Source: Streptomyces sp. NBC_00663
Lineage (GTDB): Bacteria; Actinomycetota; Actinomycetes; Streptomycetales; Streptomycetaceae
Assembly: GCF_036226885.1 (NCBI RefSeq)
Contig: NZ_CP109027.1
Coordinates: 62,001 to 126,000 of the forward strand
Direction: 5' to 3'
DNA length: 64,000 nt
Part shown: positions 1-8,965 of the stretch, in pieces
Layout of the letters: each line of letters begins with the position of its first letter
How positions within the stretch are numbered: the first letter of the stretch is position 1
Translations under genes and position numbers: made by a program
The notes under the pieces: generated by a model
What the model was told of the DNA's origin: nothing
Database searches by the model: none
Seen by the model: only the letters and a program-made list of their open reading frames with translations

Positions 1-1
1 C

Positions 2-2470
2 ATGATCGTGCGGGGGCGCATCGGGCGCGGCCTGGGCGAAATCTTCCTCACCCTGACGATCGCCGCGCTCGCCGCGTCCGCGTTCGTCCGCCCCGACTAC
101 CTGCTCACACCCAACGGTCCGCTCGGGCAGAGTCAGCAGGTGGCCGCCGAGGTCGCCAAACAGAGCGTCAACTCCTACGACTGGGGCGGCAAACTCGCCT
201 CCTTGAGCCCCTGCGACCGGATGGCCGGCGTGCAAGAGGCCAAGTGCCTTCAAGAAGAGGCCGAGGCGCCGGTCGCGGCCACGGAGGTGGCCCGCCCGCT
301 GCAGGACTCGATCACCAACGCGCTGATCGTCAAGCCGTACATGCTACTGGAGTACGGGCGCATCCTCGACCCGGCCAAGCCATCCGACCGCAAGGCCTAC
401 GCCGTCCACCTCAAATGGATCACGGGGGGCTACAACGCGGGCAGCGGAGAGGTCAGCGAGGAACGCAAGGACACCTGCAGCAAGATCAAGGGGCCGGCGA
501 AGCAGTACTGCGAGCAGGAAGGCAACTCGAGTGACGCCGCGGCTGACATCCCGGAAGGCGCGGACGATTTTGGGCTCGCGCCGGGCCAGTCGCTGGCGGA
601 TGTCGACAGTGCCGCCTTCAGTGACGAGGGACGGCAGTTCGCCGCCTTCCTCGAGGATCTGAAGAACGCCGGGGACGTGGGCAAGGCGTGTGCCGCCTAC
701 GCCGAGAAGCCCACCTGGTGGCGGGTGGGCGGCGCGTTCCTGCTACTCATCGCCGCGTTCTTCATCTGCGGCATGCTGCTCTCCAGCGCCATCGTGCTCC
801 TGGGCACCCAGGGCATCGGCGCCGCGGCAGCGGCAGGCGGGGCGATGACGTTCATCGCGGCCATGCTGCCCGGCCCGCCCCGGCAGTCGGTGTGGAAGTG
901 GCTGTCGATCTGGGGCATCGCCATCTTGGCCATGGTCGGCATCTGCGCGTTCGTGCCGTTCTTCGGTATCGCCGTGGACGCCACCGTCACCGACGGCCCC
1001 GATCTGATGGTCGAGCGGATCCTGCTCATCGATGTCCTGGCGATCGCCGGGGCGGCCGGGCACCGCCGCCTGGTGACCGGCATCAGTTCCTTCGGGCGGC
1101 GCATGGCGATGCGGATGCGCTACGCGAAGATCGGCGGCACCCACCTGCCCGGTGACACCTCCGAACTCGGCGCCGCCCTCGCCATGAATTCCCCTGCCGC
1201 ACTTGGCGGTTTCGGCGGCGGCTTGCGTGCCTTCGCCGGCGGCGGGGGCCGGTTCGCGATGCTCGGCACCCGCCAGCGGCTGATGGGCGCCCTGTCGTCG
1301 GTGTTCGACGGGGCGGGCATGCCCATCGACACCGGCCGCATCCTCGCCGACGCCACCGCCGAAGCCGGACGCGGGCTCGCACCGGTCACCGCGGCCGCCG
1401 CCGTAGGCGGACTCGGCGCCCGCCTCGGCCTGAGTGGCGCACGGCTCGGGGCGAGGGGCGCGCACTGGCTGCTGATCGGGCGCCGCCCCGACCGGGACAA
1501 GCTCGCCCAGTGGCAAAAGCCCACCGCCGACGGAGATACGCACCCCGGCGGCCCGTCCGGTGGAGGCGCAGGCTGGGGCGGTGGTGGGGGGCCGCGGCGG
1601 CCGGGCGGGCCACCGGACCGCTACCGCAACGACGACGGACAGATCATCGACCCGCGCACCGGCGAGGTGCTGCACGACCAGAACCGTGACCGCACCCTGC
1701 TGTCCACCCGCGCCCACAACCGGCTCGTGCGCTACCGCGGTTACCGCATTCTGCACCGCGGCGGCCGGATGCTGTACGGGGCCACCGTCGGCCTGCCGGC
1801 CAATGCCCGCCGGGCCCGGCAGGGCGGTTCACGCTACTCCCAAGACGCCCGCCAGCAGGTGCTGGTGTGGGGAAACACCGGCCGCGAGGACCGACGCGCC
1901 TGGGGCGACATGGGCCGGCACACCGCCCAGGTCACGCGCGAACACCTCGACGACCGCGGCGGCACCGGCCCCTTCACCGGCGCCCGCCGCCTGCCCACCA
2001 CCCCCAGCACCCCTACCGTCACTCGCCCCGCTGCCGCGGCAACGGCCTCGCCACCATCTGCGGCAGACGATGCCGACGCCAACGTGCCGGATCCGTCTGT
2101 CCCGCTCACCCGGGAACAGGCCCGACGCCGCGCGGAAGGTCTCCGCGCGCCACGGGCAGCGAGTCGGCCTCCTGCAGGCGGGCGAGCACCAGGGCCGGTC
2201 CTGTCGTCCACTCGGTCTGCTGCCGGGCGCGGGCACTCGGGCTGGCCGCCTGCCGGCGGTTCGTCGAACGCCCCCGCGCCACAGTCCGGCCCGCCCGCAG
2301 AGCCGTCTGCACCGCACCGGGCGCGTCCTGGTCGTGCCTCCGGGCCCTCCATGCAGCCGGATGCCACCGGGCCGGCTTCGCGGGAGCAGGCACGACAGAT
2401 GATCCAGCGGATCATGCGGCGCAACGAAGAACGCGCCCGCCGCGAGGGGGAAGGCGGTGAGCCCGAGTGA
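2..2470 (+). CDS. VirB6/TrbL-like conjugation membrane protein (probably 5'-partial)
   Basis: Large membrane protein likely forming part of the mating-pair channel. An ATG at base 2 opens the frame, but the true N-terminus may lie before the window because the first hydrophobic helix starts almost at once (residues about 11-30). Further membrane segments lie near residues 240-265, 270-290, 298-325 and 335-355. They are followed by a long Gly-, Arg- and Pro-rich, probably cytoplasmic tail to residue 822. This plan (extracytoplasmic loop, helix cluster, basic disordered tail) matches TrbL/VirB6-like proteins of actinomycete conjugative elements. The stop overlaps the next gene's GTG by 4 bp, so translation is probably coupled. 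The role is inferred from topology and neighbours; I see no catalytic motif. Confidence 0.7.
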   Translation: MIVRGRIGRGLGEIFLTLTIAALAASAFVRPDYLLTPNGPLGQSQQVAAEVAKQSVNSYDWGGKLASLSPCDRMAGVQEAKCLQEEAEAPVAATEVARPLQDSITNALIVKPYMLLEYGRILDPAKPSDRKAYAVHLKWITGGYNAGSGEVSEERKDTCSKIKGPAKQYCEQEGNSSDAAADIPEGADDFGLAPGQSLADVDSAAFSDEGRQFAAFLEDLKNAGDVGKACAAYAEKPTWWRVGGAFLLLIAAFFICGMLLSSAIVLLGTQGIGAAAAAGGAMTFIAAMLPGPPRQSVWKWLSIWGIAILAMVGICAFVPFFGIAVDATVTDGPDLMVERILLIDVLAIAGAAGHRRLVTGISSFGRRMAMRMRYAKIGGTHLPGDTSELGAALAMNSPAALGGFGGGLRAFAGGGGRFAMLGTRQRLMGALSSVFDGAGMPIDTGRILADATAEAGRGLAPVTAAAAVGGLGARLGLSGARLGARGAHWLLIGRRPDRDKLAQWQKPTADGDTHPGGPSGGGAGWGGGGGPRRPGGPPDRYRNDDGQIIDPRTGEVLHDQNRDRTLLSTRAHNRLVRYRGYRILHRGGRMLYGATVGLPANARRARQGGSRYSQDARQQVLVWGNTGREDRRAWGDMGRHTAQVTREHLDDRGGTGPFTGARRLPTTPSTPTVTRPAAAATASPPSAADDADANVPDPSVPLTREQARRRAEGLRAPRAASRPPAGGRAPGPVLSSTRSAAGRGHSGWPPAGGSSNAPAPQSGPPAEPSAPHRARPGRASGPSMQPDATGPASREQARQMIQRIMRRNEERARREGEGGEPE

Positions 2471-3618
2471 GGCCCCGCCGGCGCCGCCTGGGGCGGTGGG
2501 CCTGCCTGGTGGTGCTGTTGCTGTCCGTGGCCCTCTGCTGCACTGCGCCCGTCTCGGGCGCGATCAGCGCCTACCTCGCACTGCAGGCCGGTGCCGGAGC
2601 CGAGGACGGGATCGCCGAGGGCGGCAGCGCGGCGGACATCCCGGCCCGGATGCTCACCGCCTACAAGAGGGCCGTGCAACTGACCGGCCGGCATGTGCCG
2701 ACATGCCGGGGCATGCGGTGGCCGATCCTCGCCGGAATCGCCAAGGTCGAATCCAACCACGCCACCGGCCACACCATCACCGCGAGCGGCGACATCCGCC
2801 CCCGCATCTATGGCGTCCTCCTCAACGGGTCCGGGGCCGGCGGCAACACGACCCCTGTCCCGGACACCGACCACGGCCGCTGGGACGGCACAGCGAGCGG
2901 TGAGCGTGCTGTTGGCCCCTTCCAGTTCCTGCCCTCCACCTGGCAGAACATCGGCGAGGACGCGAGCGGCGACCAGGTGGCTGATCCGCACAACGCCGAC
3001 GACGCCGCGCTCGGCGCCGCCCTCTACCTGTGCGGCGACGGACGGGACCTGACCCAGCGCTCCCAACTCAAAGCGGCGATCTACCAGTACAACCACTCCA
3101 CCGCGTACGTGGCGAACGTCCTCGGATGGATCGACCAGTACACGGGGGCCGCCAACAGCCCGGGTCTGAACGGGGTTTCGGGCACGGTCCGTACCGTCAT
3201 CGAAGCGGCGCTCGCCCAGCGGGGCGTGCCCTACTCGTGGGGCGGCGGCAGCACCACGGGTGCCTCCTACGGGATCTGCTGCTCACCCAGCGGCAAAAGC
3301 GGTACGCACATCAAGGGCTTCGACTGCTCGGGCCTGACCCTGTACGCGTTCGCCCGGGCGGGCATCCGCCTGCCGCGGACCGCGGCGGCACAGGCCGGGG
3401 TGGGCCGGCGCATCCCCGCCAGTCTCGGTACCGGCGCGCTCAAGCCGGGTGACCTCGTCTTCTACGCCTACGCCCCCGGCCGCGATTCGACGATCTATCA
3501 CGTCGGCCTCTACCTCGGCAGCGGGCAGATGATCAACGCCGCCCGTCCCGGCACCGTCGTCCGCCTCGACGCTGTCAATGCCATGTCCGGCTACGCGGGA
3601 GGAGCCCGCCTGCTATGA
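2467..3618 (+). CDS. Bifunctional lytic transglycosylase / NlpC-P60 (C40) peptidase, VirB1-like
   Basis: Secreted or membrane-anchored wall hydrolase that would open peptidoglycan for the conjugation apparatus. After an Arg-rich start and a hydrophobic signal/anchor (about residues 10-35), an SLT-type transglycosylase domain spans about residues 70-200. Its marks are AGIAKVESNH with the catalytic Glu, GPFQFLPSTW, and DPHNADDAALGAA. A C40 peptidase domain fills about residues 240-383, with the nucleophile in FDCSGLTLYAF, the His in YHVGLYLG, and a later polar residue in MINAARPG. The GTG start overlaps the upstream stop (GTGA). The two-domain layout is typical of conjugation-linked hydrolases in Gram-positive bacteria, and the neighbours fit. 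Confidence 0.88.
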   Translation: MRPRRRRLGRWACLVVLLLSVALCCTAPVSGAISAYLALQAGAGAEDGIAEGGSAADIPARMLTAYKRAVQLTGRHVPTCRGMRWPILAGIAKVESNHATGHTITASGDIRPRIYGVLLNGSGAGGNTTPVPDTDHGRWDGTASGERAVGPFQFLPSTWQNIGEDASGDQVADPHNADDAALGAALYLCGDGRDLTQRSQLKAAIYQYNHSTAYVANVLGWIDQYTGAANSPGLNGVSGTVRTVIEAALAQRGVPYSWGGGSTTGASYGICCSPSGKSGTHIKGFDCSGLTLYAFARAGIRLPRTAAAQAGVGRRIPASLGTGALKPGDLVFYAYAPGRDSTIYHVGLYLGSGQMINAARPGTVVRLDAVNAMSGYAGGARLL

Positions 3619-3669
3619 CCACCATCTCCGCACGCAGTCCCGTAACGATGCGGCACCGCGCACCGCAGT

Positions 3670-4176
3670 TCACTCCGCTACCGCCCGTCCGGGCAGGGCC
3701 TGATAGCGGTCGAAGGCCTCCCGCGCATCCTCAACGAACTCCCTATGCCGGGCCAGCACGGAAAGTTCGCGCTCGGCCAGCCAGCCGTACCAGGCCACTT
3801 CCGAAGGGTCCGGCTGGACGGGACGGGTGACGACGGCCTCGTGCACAGCGAGCCAGTACGGACTGATCACACCCCGGCACAAAAACTTGAACAGGAAACG
3901 AGGGCAGGCATGCACACCTACTTCTTCCACCAACTCGCGCGCAGCAGCCTCCTCATACGACTCGGCCACGGTCACTGCGCCCCCGAGCATCCAGTTGATC
4001 TGTCCCGGAAACAGCGCCACACCTTCGGGACGCCGGTGCACCAGGAACCGTCCCTCCCCATCACGGCACACGATCGTCGCTACCCGGTGCAGCCACCCGC
4101 GACGAATCGCCTCTGCCCGCTCGACCACGGCCAGCACCTCGTCGTGCTCGTCCACCCGCTCAACCAGCTCACCCAT
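3670..4176 (-). CDS. Nudix hydrolase
   Basis: Hydrolase of nucleoside-diphosphate-linked compounds; the substrate cannot be read from sequence. The Nudix box is complete: GAVTVAESYEEAAARELVEE followed by VGV fits G-x5-E-x7-R-E-x2-E-E-x-G-x. The preceding strand HRVATIVCRDGEGRFLVHRR is typical of the YfcD/Idi-like subgroup. I chose the ATG at 4176 because subgroup members begin close to the (V)DEHDEVL segment; the frame is open upstream to 4281, and a GTG lies three codons before. I see no strong ribosome-binding site. The gene is on the strand opposite all conjugation genes and sits between two of them, which makes it look like inserted cargo. Confidence 0.82.
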   Translation of the reverse strand: MGELVERVDEHDEVLAVVERAEAIRRGWLHRVATIVCRDGEGRFLVHRRPEGVALFPGQINWMLGGAVTVAESYEEAAARELVEEVGVHACPRFLFKFLCRGVISPYWLAVHEAVVTRPVQPDPSEVAWYGWLAERELSVLARHREFVEDAREAFDRYQALPGRAVAE

Positions 4177-4186
4177 GGGGCACACG

Positions 4187-5059
4187 ATGGCAGAGGAAAC
4201 CGACCAGCCTTCCGCAGCGGGCCCTGCGCCCGGCAACACCAGCTCGTGCCATGCCCGCAAGCAGAGGGCGGGTGCGCTCATCGATCCGGCCCACAGCCCG
4301 GCCAGAACGCTGCGGAACGCCCCGGGTTATCGGAGCCATGGGCGACACGTCGGATCGCAGACCTCACCTCAGCGCTCACCTCGGCTGCTTGTGGTCCTCG
4401 TGTTCCTTCTGGTGAGCGCCGGTATCGCCCTGCTGGCCATGGCACATGCCCAGCAACCGTCCACGACAGCGTCCACGCCACCCGCACCCGCCGACGCATC
4501 CGGGGCCAGGACAGGCCTGTCCGCTGCGGCTACCGGCCCATCCTTTGCGGCCACCAGCCCGCCGGAGGTGACGGTTTCAGCTGCCGGCGGCCCGTCTGCC
4601 GCCGCGAGCACCGGCACCACGCCCACAGCGTCGCCTCCAGCCCGCTCTACGGCGGGGCTGGCACCGCACGGCGAGGGCGCGGCAGGCGACCGCGTCATCC
4701 AGGCCGCGCTCGAAAAGGCCTGGCCCGCCGATCTTCCCGCCGGCCAGGAGCGGGAGCTGCTCGCCGCGGGACGCGACCTGCTGAGGGCGGATGCCACCGG
4801 TATCGGCCGCATCCGGTGGCCCACAGTCTTTCCCGACCCCCACCGAGGGATCGCGCCGGGGTTCGCTGCCGCACGCTTTCGCATCCAGGCCGCGATCGCC
4901 CGCCGCGCCGGCCGCCCGGACAAGGTGGTGGTGCATCTGGTGTGGGCCGGTGCCGACCGCGGTGGCACCTACACCGACCTGCGCCTCAGCGACTGGTACT
5001 TCACCCGCACCCACACGAAGGGAGCACCCGTATGGGCCCCGCAACAGCCCCGCACCTGA
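4187..5059 (+). CDS. Small membrane protein of the conjugation block, unknown function
   Basis: Single-pass membrane protein with one helix (about residues 65-85, RLLVVLVFLLVSAGIALLAM), an Ala/Thr/Pro/Ser-rich linker, and a compact C-terminal domain (about 165-290) ending with VVHLVWAGADRGGTYTD and LRLSDWYFTR. I do not recognise the domain. The topology (short cytoplasmic part, helix, linker, outer domain) resembles small VirB8/TrbM-type accessory proteins in position only. The start is uncertain: ATGs at 4175 and 4187 lack a clear ribosome-binding site and lie opposite the Nudix start, and a GTG near 4391 just before the helix is an alternative. The last 28 bp overlap the next gene. Confidence 0.6.
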   Translation: MAEETDQPSAAGPAPGNTSSCHARKQRAGALIDPAHSPARTLRNAPGYRSHGRHVGSQTSPQRSPRLLVVLVFLLVSAGIALLAMAHAQQPSTTASTPPAPADASGARTGLSAAATGPSFAATSPPEVTVSAAGGPSAAASTGTTPTASPPARSTAGLAPHGEGAAGDRVIQAALEKAWPADLPAGQERELLAAGRDLLRADATGIGRIRWPTVFPDPHRGIAPGFAAARFRIQAAIARRAGRPDKVVVHLVWAGADRGGTYTDLRLSDWYFTRTHTKGAPVWAPQQPRT

Positions 5060-7671
5060 CCGCCACACACAGCCTTGCCTCAACGGCGGCGGCCGGCCCA
5101 GAAGATGACCTGCTGAGCGGAACGGTCGAGGTCGCGGGTTGGCTGTTCGGACACTGGTGGGTGCTGGTGCTGACCGTGGCCGGCATCTGGGGCGCGGCCG
5201 AGTGGCTCATCCGGCGTCTTGCCGCACGCGCCTCCGCGGAGCGGATGGCTCTGGAGCTCGTCCCCAGACGGTATTTCGACCCTGGTCTGGAGGAGATCTT
5301 CCGACGCGGTGTCCAGCTCGCCCGTGCGTCCACGGCCATGCCGTGGTGGGTACCGCGGCGGGCGAAGGCGGTGCAGATCCGGTTGCGCGCTGACGGCAGT
5401 ACGCCGCTGCGTTACCGGATCGAGGGCCCGGCCGGCGGACAACGGCTGCTGTCCATCACCCCGTTCGGACCAGCCGTCACCGTCCAGCGGGCCCGCCCCA
5501 TCCACGACGGCCCGCGCACGCACACGGTGCGCGCGGAATTCGTCCTGCGCGGCACACCCACCGCGCCACTGCGGGAGGTGCCGCTGGCCCCGGACCCACT
5601 GCAACCGCTCATCGACGCGGTCTCGGACCTGCGGGCCGAACTGGGCGACCTCGCCGAACTCCGGCTCGACCTCCAGCGCGCCCCGAAGTGGGCGCTGCGC
5701 GCCCGCCGCGGGCAGTTGATGAGTGCCGCCCGCCGCGCCGAGCGCCGCGAGGCACAGCGCGCGGCCCGGTGGCTGCGCCACGACACCGCCGGCCTCGAGG
5801 ACTCCCTCGCTGCCCAGCTCCGCCAGCTCGTCACCGGCCGCGACATCGGCCCGGGCAGGCGGCTGGTGATGCCGCCGGTGCCGCGGCGGGTGGAACGGGA
5901 GGAGGCACTGGGAAAACTCGCCGCCGACGACCACCTCGTGCGGGTGCAACTCTTGGTGATGTGCGCCTCCAACACCCAGGGGCGCGCCGAGGCCCGCCTC
6001 GCCCAACTCCAGGCCGCCCTCGACGTGTTCGGCGGCCGCTCCCGCTGGGCGATGCGCGGGCTGCGGCTGGGCCCCTGGCGCCTGGGCGCCGATCACTGGC
6101 CCACCCGCCGTGGCTTCGAACAGCGCTGGAACCTCGGCCTGTGCCGGCCGCCCCGGGCGAACTGGGTACGGCTGGAAGAGATCACGGGCTTGCTGAAACC
6201 CCCCACCGTGCACTGCCGTCTGCCGCTGCTCCCTACGGACCTGCCCACCTTCCGCTTCGGAGATCCCGACCTGCTGCTCCAGGGCATCTACCACCATCCC
6301 GACGGCCGCCGCCGCCTCGTCGCGACCCACACCGCGGAGACCCTGTTCGAGTGCGCGGTCGGCAAAGCCGGCGGCGGCAAGACCGAACGCGCCCTCGCCC
6401 AGGCCATCGCCTACGCCCACGCCGGTGGCGCTTTGATGTTCCTCGACCCGCACCGCGACTCCTGGCCCCGCGCCGCCCCCTTCCTCGCCCACCCCCACCT
6501 CATGGCGCGCATCGCCCTGATCGACCTCAACGCGGTCGGACCGGATCCGCTGCTCAGTTCGTGGAATCCCCTGGCCCTCCAGCACGGCCACGCCCCGCAC
6601 GAGGTCGTGGAAGCGGTCACGGACGCCTTCGCCTCCGTGTTGGGCTGGGACGACGCCACCGCGCCCCGCGCCCTGACCATCCTCACCGCCGCCCTCACCG
6701 TGCTCACGGCCGTCAACCAGACCGCCTGCCAGGCCGGCCAGCTAGAGGATCAGGCCACCCTCTTCCAGATCCGGCCCCTGCTCACCGACCCCGACTTCCG
6801 CGCCGCAGCGCTGGCCGCCACCTCAGGCCGGCTCGATGCCGACACCCGGTCGTGGTGGCAGACCGTCTTCCCGCACCTGCCCGCGGACGCCTTCGCCGTC
6901 GTCCTCAACCCGCTGGCCCGGCTCGCCGCTCACCCCGTCACCCGCGCCTTCCTCGGCCAACCGTCCGGCGTCTACAACAGCCGCGCCGCCATGGACAACC
7001 AGCTCATCGTGTGGATCTGCCCGGCCGGCACCGGACCCACCGACCGCCTTGTGACCGCACTCATCGCCCGCGACCTGCTGCGCGCCGTCCGCTCCCGCCG
7101 CGACACCCCCGAACAGCAGCGACGGCCGTTTCGGCTGTACTTTGACGAACTGATCACCCTCACCGGAGCCGCACCGGAAACCATCGCCGCCATGTTCGAG
7201 GACTTCCGCAAATACCGCGTCAGCGTCCACGGCATGACCCAACTCCTGGGACGACTCCCCGCACCGGTACGGATGTCACTGACCCAGAACGCCTCCACGC
7301 TCGCCTCCACGGCCGGCTCCACCGCCGCCATCGCCCCCATCACCGCCGAATGGGGCGACACCCCCACCCCTCACGAAGTCGCCGCACTCGACCGGTTCGA
7401 GCACTACACCACCGTGACCGTCCACGGACGACGCATCGGCCCCCTGCGCCTGACGGGACCCCACCTCAACGACGTCTTCGCCGACCAAGCCCGCCCCCAC
7501 CACACCCGAGCCCTCGAAGCCGCCGCCCACACCACCGCCCGCGCCCGCCCCCTGACCGAACTCACCGCCACCGCCGCCGCCCAGCAAGCCCGCGTCACCG
7601 CCTTCGTCACCCAGCATGCCGCCATCACACCCCCCACACGCCCCAGCACGGAGAACGGGGGATACCAATGA
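5032..7671 (+). CDS. TraG/VirD4-like conjugation ATPase
   Basis: Membrane-anchored ATPase that probably couples or drives DNA or protein transfer. The ATG at 5032 has an AAGGGAG box 7 bp upstream, so I prefer it to the much longer open frame that begins near 3745. An N-terminal helix (about residues 38-60, FGHWWVLVLTVAGIWGAAEW) is followed by a basic region. The P-loop GKAGGGKT lies near residues 444-451, a Walker-B-like strand ALMFLDPHRD near 465, and a second acidic strand RLYFDELITL near 700. QLLGRLPAPV and LTQNASTLAS near 740-760 resemble the C-terminal part of TraG/VirD4 proteins. Length (879 aa) is usual for actinomycete versions. VirB4 is an alternative label within the same ATPase superfamily. 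Confidence 0.85.
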   Translation: MGPATAPHLTATHSLASTAAAGPEDDLLSGTVEVAGWLFGHWWVLVLTVAGIWGAAEWLIRRLAARASAERMALELVPRRYFDPGLEEIFRRGVQLARASTAMPWWVPRRAKAVQIRLRADGSTPLRYRIEGPAGGQRLLSITPFGPAVTVQRARPIHDGPRTHTVRAEFVLRGTPTAPLREVPLAPDPLQPLIDAVSDLRAELGDLAELRLDLQRAPKWALRARRGQLMSAARRAERREAQRAARWLRHDTAGLEDSLAAQLRQLVTGRDIGPGRRLVMPPVPRRVEREEALGKLAADDHLVRVQLLVMCASNTQGRAEARLAQLQAALDVFGGRSRWAMRGLRLGPWRLGADHWPTRRGFEQRWNLGLCRPPRANWVRLEEITGLLKPPTVHCRLPLLPTDLPTFRFGDPDLLLQGIYHHPDGRRRLVATHTAETLFECAVGKAGGGKTERALAQAIAYAHAGGALMFLDPHRDSWPRAAPFLAHPHLMARIALIDLNAVGPDPLLSSWNPLALQHGHAPHEVVEAVTDAFASVLGWDDATAPRALTILTAALTVLTAVNQTACQAGQLEDQATLFQIRPLLTDPDFRAAALAATSGRLDADTRSWWQTVFPHLPADAFAVVLNPLARLAAHPVTRAFLGQPSGVYNSRAAMDNQLIVWICPAGTGPTDRLVTALIARDLLRAVRSRRDTPEQQRRPFRLYFDELITLTGAAPETIAAMFEDFRKYRVSVHGMTQLLGRLPAPVRMSLTQNASTLASTAGSTAAIAPITAEWGDTPTPHEVAALDRFEHYTTVTVHGRRIGPLRLTGPHLNDVFADQARPHHTRALEAAAHTTARARPLTELTATAAAQQARVTAFVTQHAAITPPTRPSTENGGYQ

Positions 7672-7769
7672 CCACCACCCCTGCCCGGCGCCCCGTCCCC
7701 TCGGGCACCGCTCCCTGTCAGATCGCCGCCCCACACCCGATAGCAATCCTCCGTCCCCCGCGTCAGTGA
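7668..7769 (+). CDS. Possible 33-aa peptide coupled to the TraG-like gene
   Basis: An ATG overlaps the TraG-like stop codon (ATGA), and the frame runs 33 codons to a TGA. The peptide is Pro/Ala-rich with no recognisable motif. The 4-bp overlap is the only argument for expression. It could equally be the stump of a longer gene lost by deletion, because about 240 bp without an obvious gene follow. Confidence 0.25.
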   Translation: MTTTPARRPVPSGTAPCQIAAPHPIAILRPPRQ

Positions 7770-8009
7770 AACCCCTGCCGGCCCTGTGGTGCTGCAGGGC
7801 ATCGCAGCCCACGGACCACCGCGAAGGCGCGGTGACCCGGCCGGGAGCGGCGCTACGTCGAGAGGTCGCGGCGACCATCGAATGTCGCAGCTCTGCAACT
7901 ACCCCGAAACCACTTGCACTTTGCTTCAGTAAACAATAGATTCGCTCCTGTCACTCAATGCACAGCCGCATACCCCGCCCGCCACTAGCTGCACTTGAGG
8001 GAGGAACCC

Positions 8010-8273
8010 ATGCACCGTCCCACACCTTCAGTTCGCAGTCACGAAGCATCAGATACGGGTGATCGTGAGAGCACCGGTGACGCCGCGGGCCCGGACAGGT
8101 GGCCCCCGTCCACCCAAGCCGTCACCCACATCGGCCGGGCCTGCGTCATCCAAGGCCACACCGACTTCACCCCCGACGACCTGCGCCTGGTCCGTGACCG
8201 CTTCCCGCACCGCCACGTCACCCTCGACGGCGACGTCATCACGGTCTGGCCCACACCCCTCCCCCGTCCCTGA
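8010..8273 (+). CDS. Small conserved-looking hypothetical protein
   Basis: An 87-residue soluble protein. The ATG at 8010 is chosen because GGGAGGAA lies 4-11 bp upstream, which excludes the earlier TTG at 7995. The N-terminal half is polar and low in complexity. The C-terminal half (IGRACVIQGHTDFTPDDLR, then RFPHRHVTLDGDVITVW) looks folded, with alternating beta and alpha character, but I do not recognise the family. It lies in the conjugation block on the same strand as its neighbours, so a role in transfer or its control is possible but unproven. Confidence 0.6.
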   Translation: MHRPTPSVRSHEASDTGDRESTGDAAGPDRWPPSTQAVTHIGRACVIQGHTDFTPDDLRLVRDRFPHRHVTLDGDVITVWPTPLPRP

Positions 8274-8365
8274 CCACAACACCGGCGCACGGCCGGCAAC
8301 CGCCGCGCCCGCCACCCAGAACCCTCACCAAGCGCCCTCCTACTGCCGAAAGGAAGAGCGTTCCC

Positions 8366-8965
8366 ATGACCAGCCTGGGCACCACCAGGTTCACCCGGCG
8401 CCTGTTAGCCGTCACGATCACAGCAGGCCTCACCCTCACCACCACCCACTGCGCCAGCCCCCCACCCACCCCTCAAGCCGACCACACCGCATCCACCCCC
8501 ACCCTCACCGCAACCGACGCCCCCGCCGACAGCAGCACACCCCACGCGCAGACCGGCCAGGCGAAAGCCCTGCTGGCCGAACTCGACGGGCCCGCCAGCC
8601 TGACCCTCGCGCTCACCGCGGCCGAACGCGACCACAGCGGCTACCTCACCCTGCGCGGCATCCTGCGCAACGACGCAGACGTCCCCGTCACCGTGCCCGC
8701 CCAACTACGCGGCACCGAGGACAAAATCGTCCAGACCAGCCCCTCCCTGGCCGGCGCCACCCTCATCGACTTCACCCACCACAAGCGCTACTACGTGCTG
8801 CGCGACACCGACGGCAACCCCCTGACCACCATCGGCCTGACCCGCCTCAAAGCCCGCCAGAAGGTGGAGGTGTTCATGCAGTTCCCCGCCCCACCCGCCA
8901 CAACCGACCGCGTCGGCTTCCAGATACCCCTGTTCGACACCGCCACCATCACCATCACCGGATGA
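8366..8965 (+). CDS. Secreted protein of the conjugation block, possible lipoprotein
   Basis: A 199-residue exported protein. The N-terminus has basic residues, a hydrophobic stretch (LLAVTITAGLTLTTT) and a Cys at residue 29. The residue before the Cys is His, so the lipobox (TTHC) is non-canonical and lipidation is doubtful. A Thr/Pro-rich linker follows, then a beta-rich domain from about residue 70 (GYLTLRGILRNDADVPVTV ... QIPLFDTATITITG) that looks like an immunoglobulin-type or DUF4352-like sandwich. AGGAAG lies 9 bp before the ATG. The stop overlaps the next start by 4 bp (ATGA). Surface exposure would fit a mating-contact or cell-envelope role. Confidence 0.68.
   Translation: MTSLGTTRFTRRLLAVTITAGLTLTTTHCASPPPTPQADHTASTPTLTATDAPADSSTPHAQTGQAKALLAELDGPASLTLALTAAERDHSGYLTLRGILRNDADVPVTVPAQLRGTEDKIVQTSPSLAGATLIDFTHHKRYYVLRDTDGNPLTTIGLTRLKARQKVEVFMQFPAPPATTDRVGFQIPLFDTATITITG

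Noticed and set aside
743..1756. Long minus-strand frame opposite the VirB6-like gene
   Set aside because: Gly/Arg/Ala-rich antisense shadow typical of high-GC DNA, with no domain or ribosome-binding site.
3745..5031. N-terminal extension of the TraG-like protein
   Set aside because: The frame is open to 3745, but it runs antisense to the Nudix gene and parallel to the small membrane protein. The ATG at 5032 has a good ribosome-binding site.
8059..8961. N-terminal extension of the BTAD protein
   Set aside because: It overlaps two better-supported genes in another frame, and its sequence is Arg/Pro/His-rich shadow translation. ATG 8962 overlaps the previous stop and begins a normal membrane leader.
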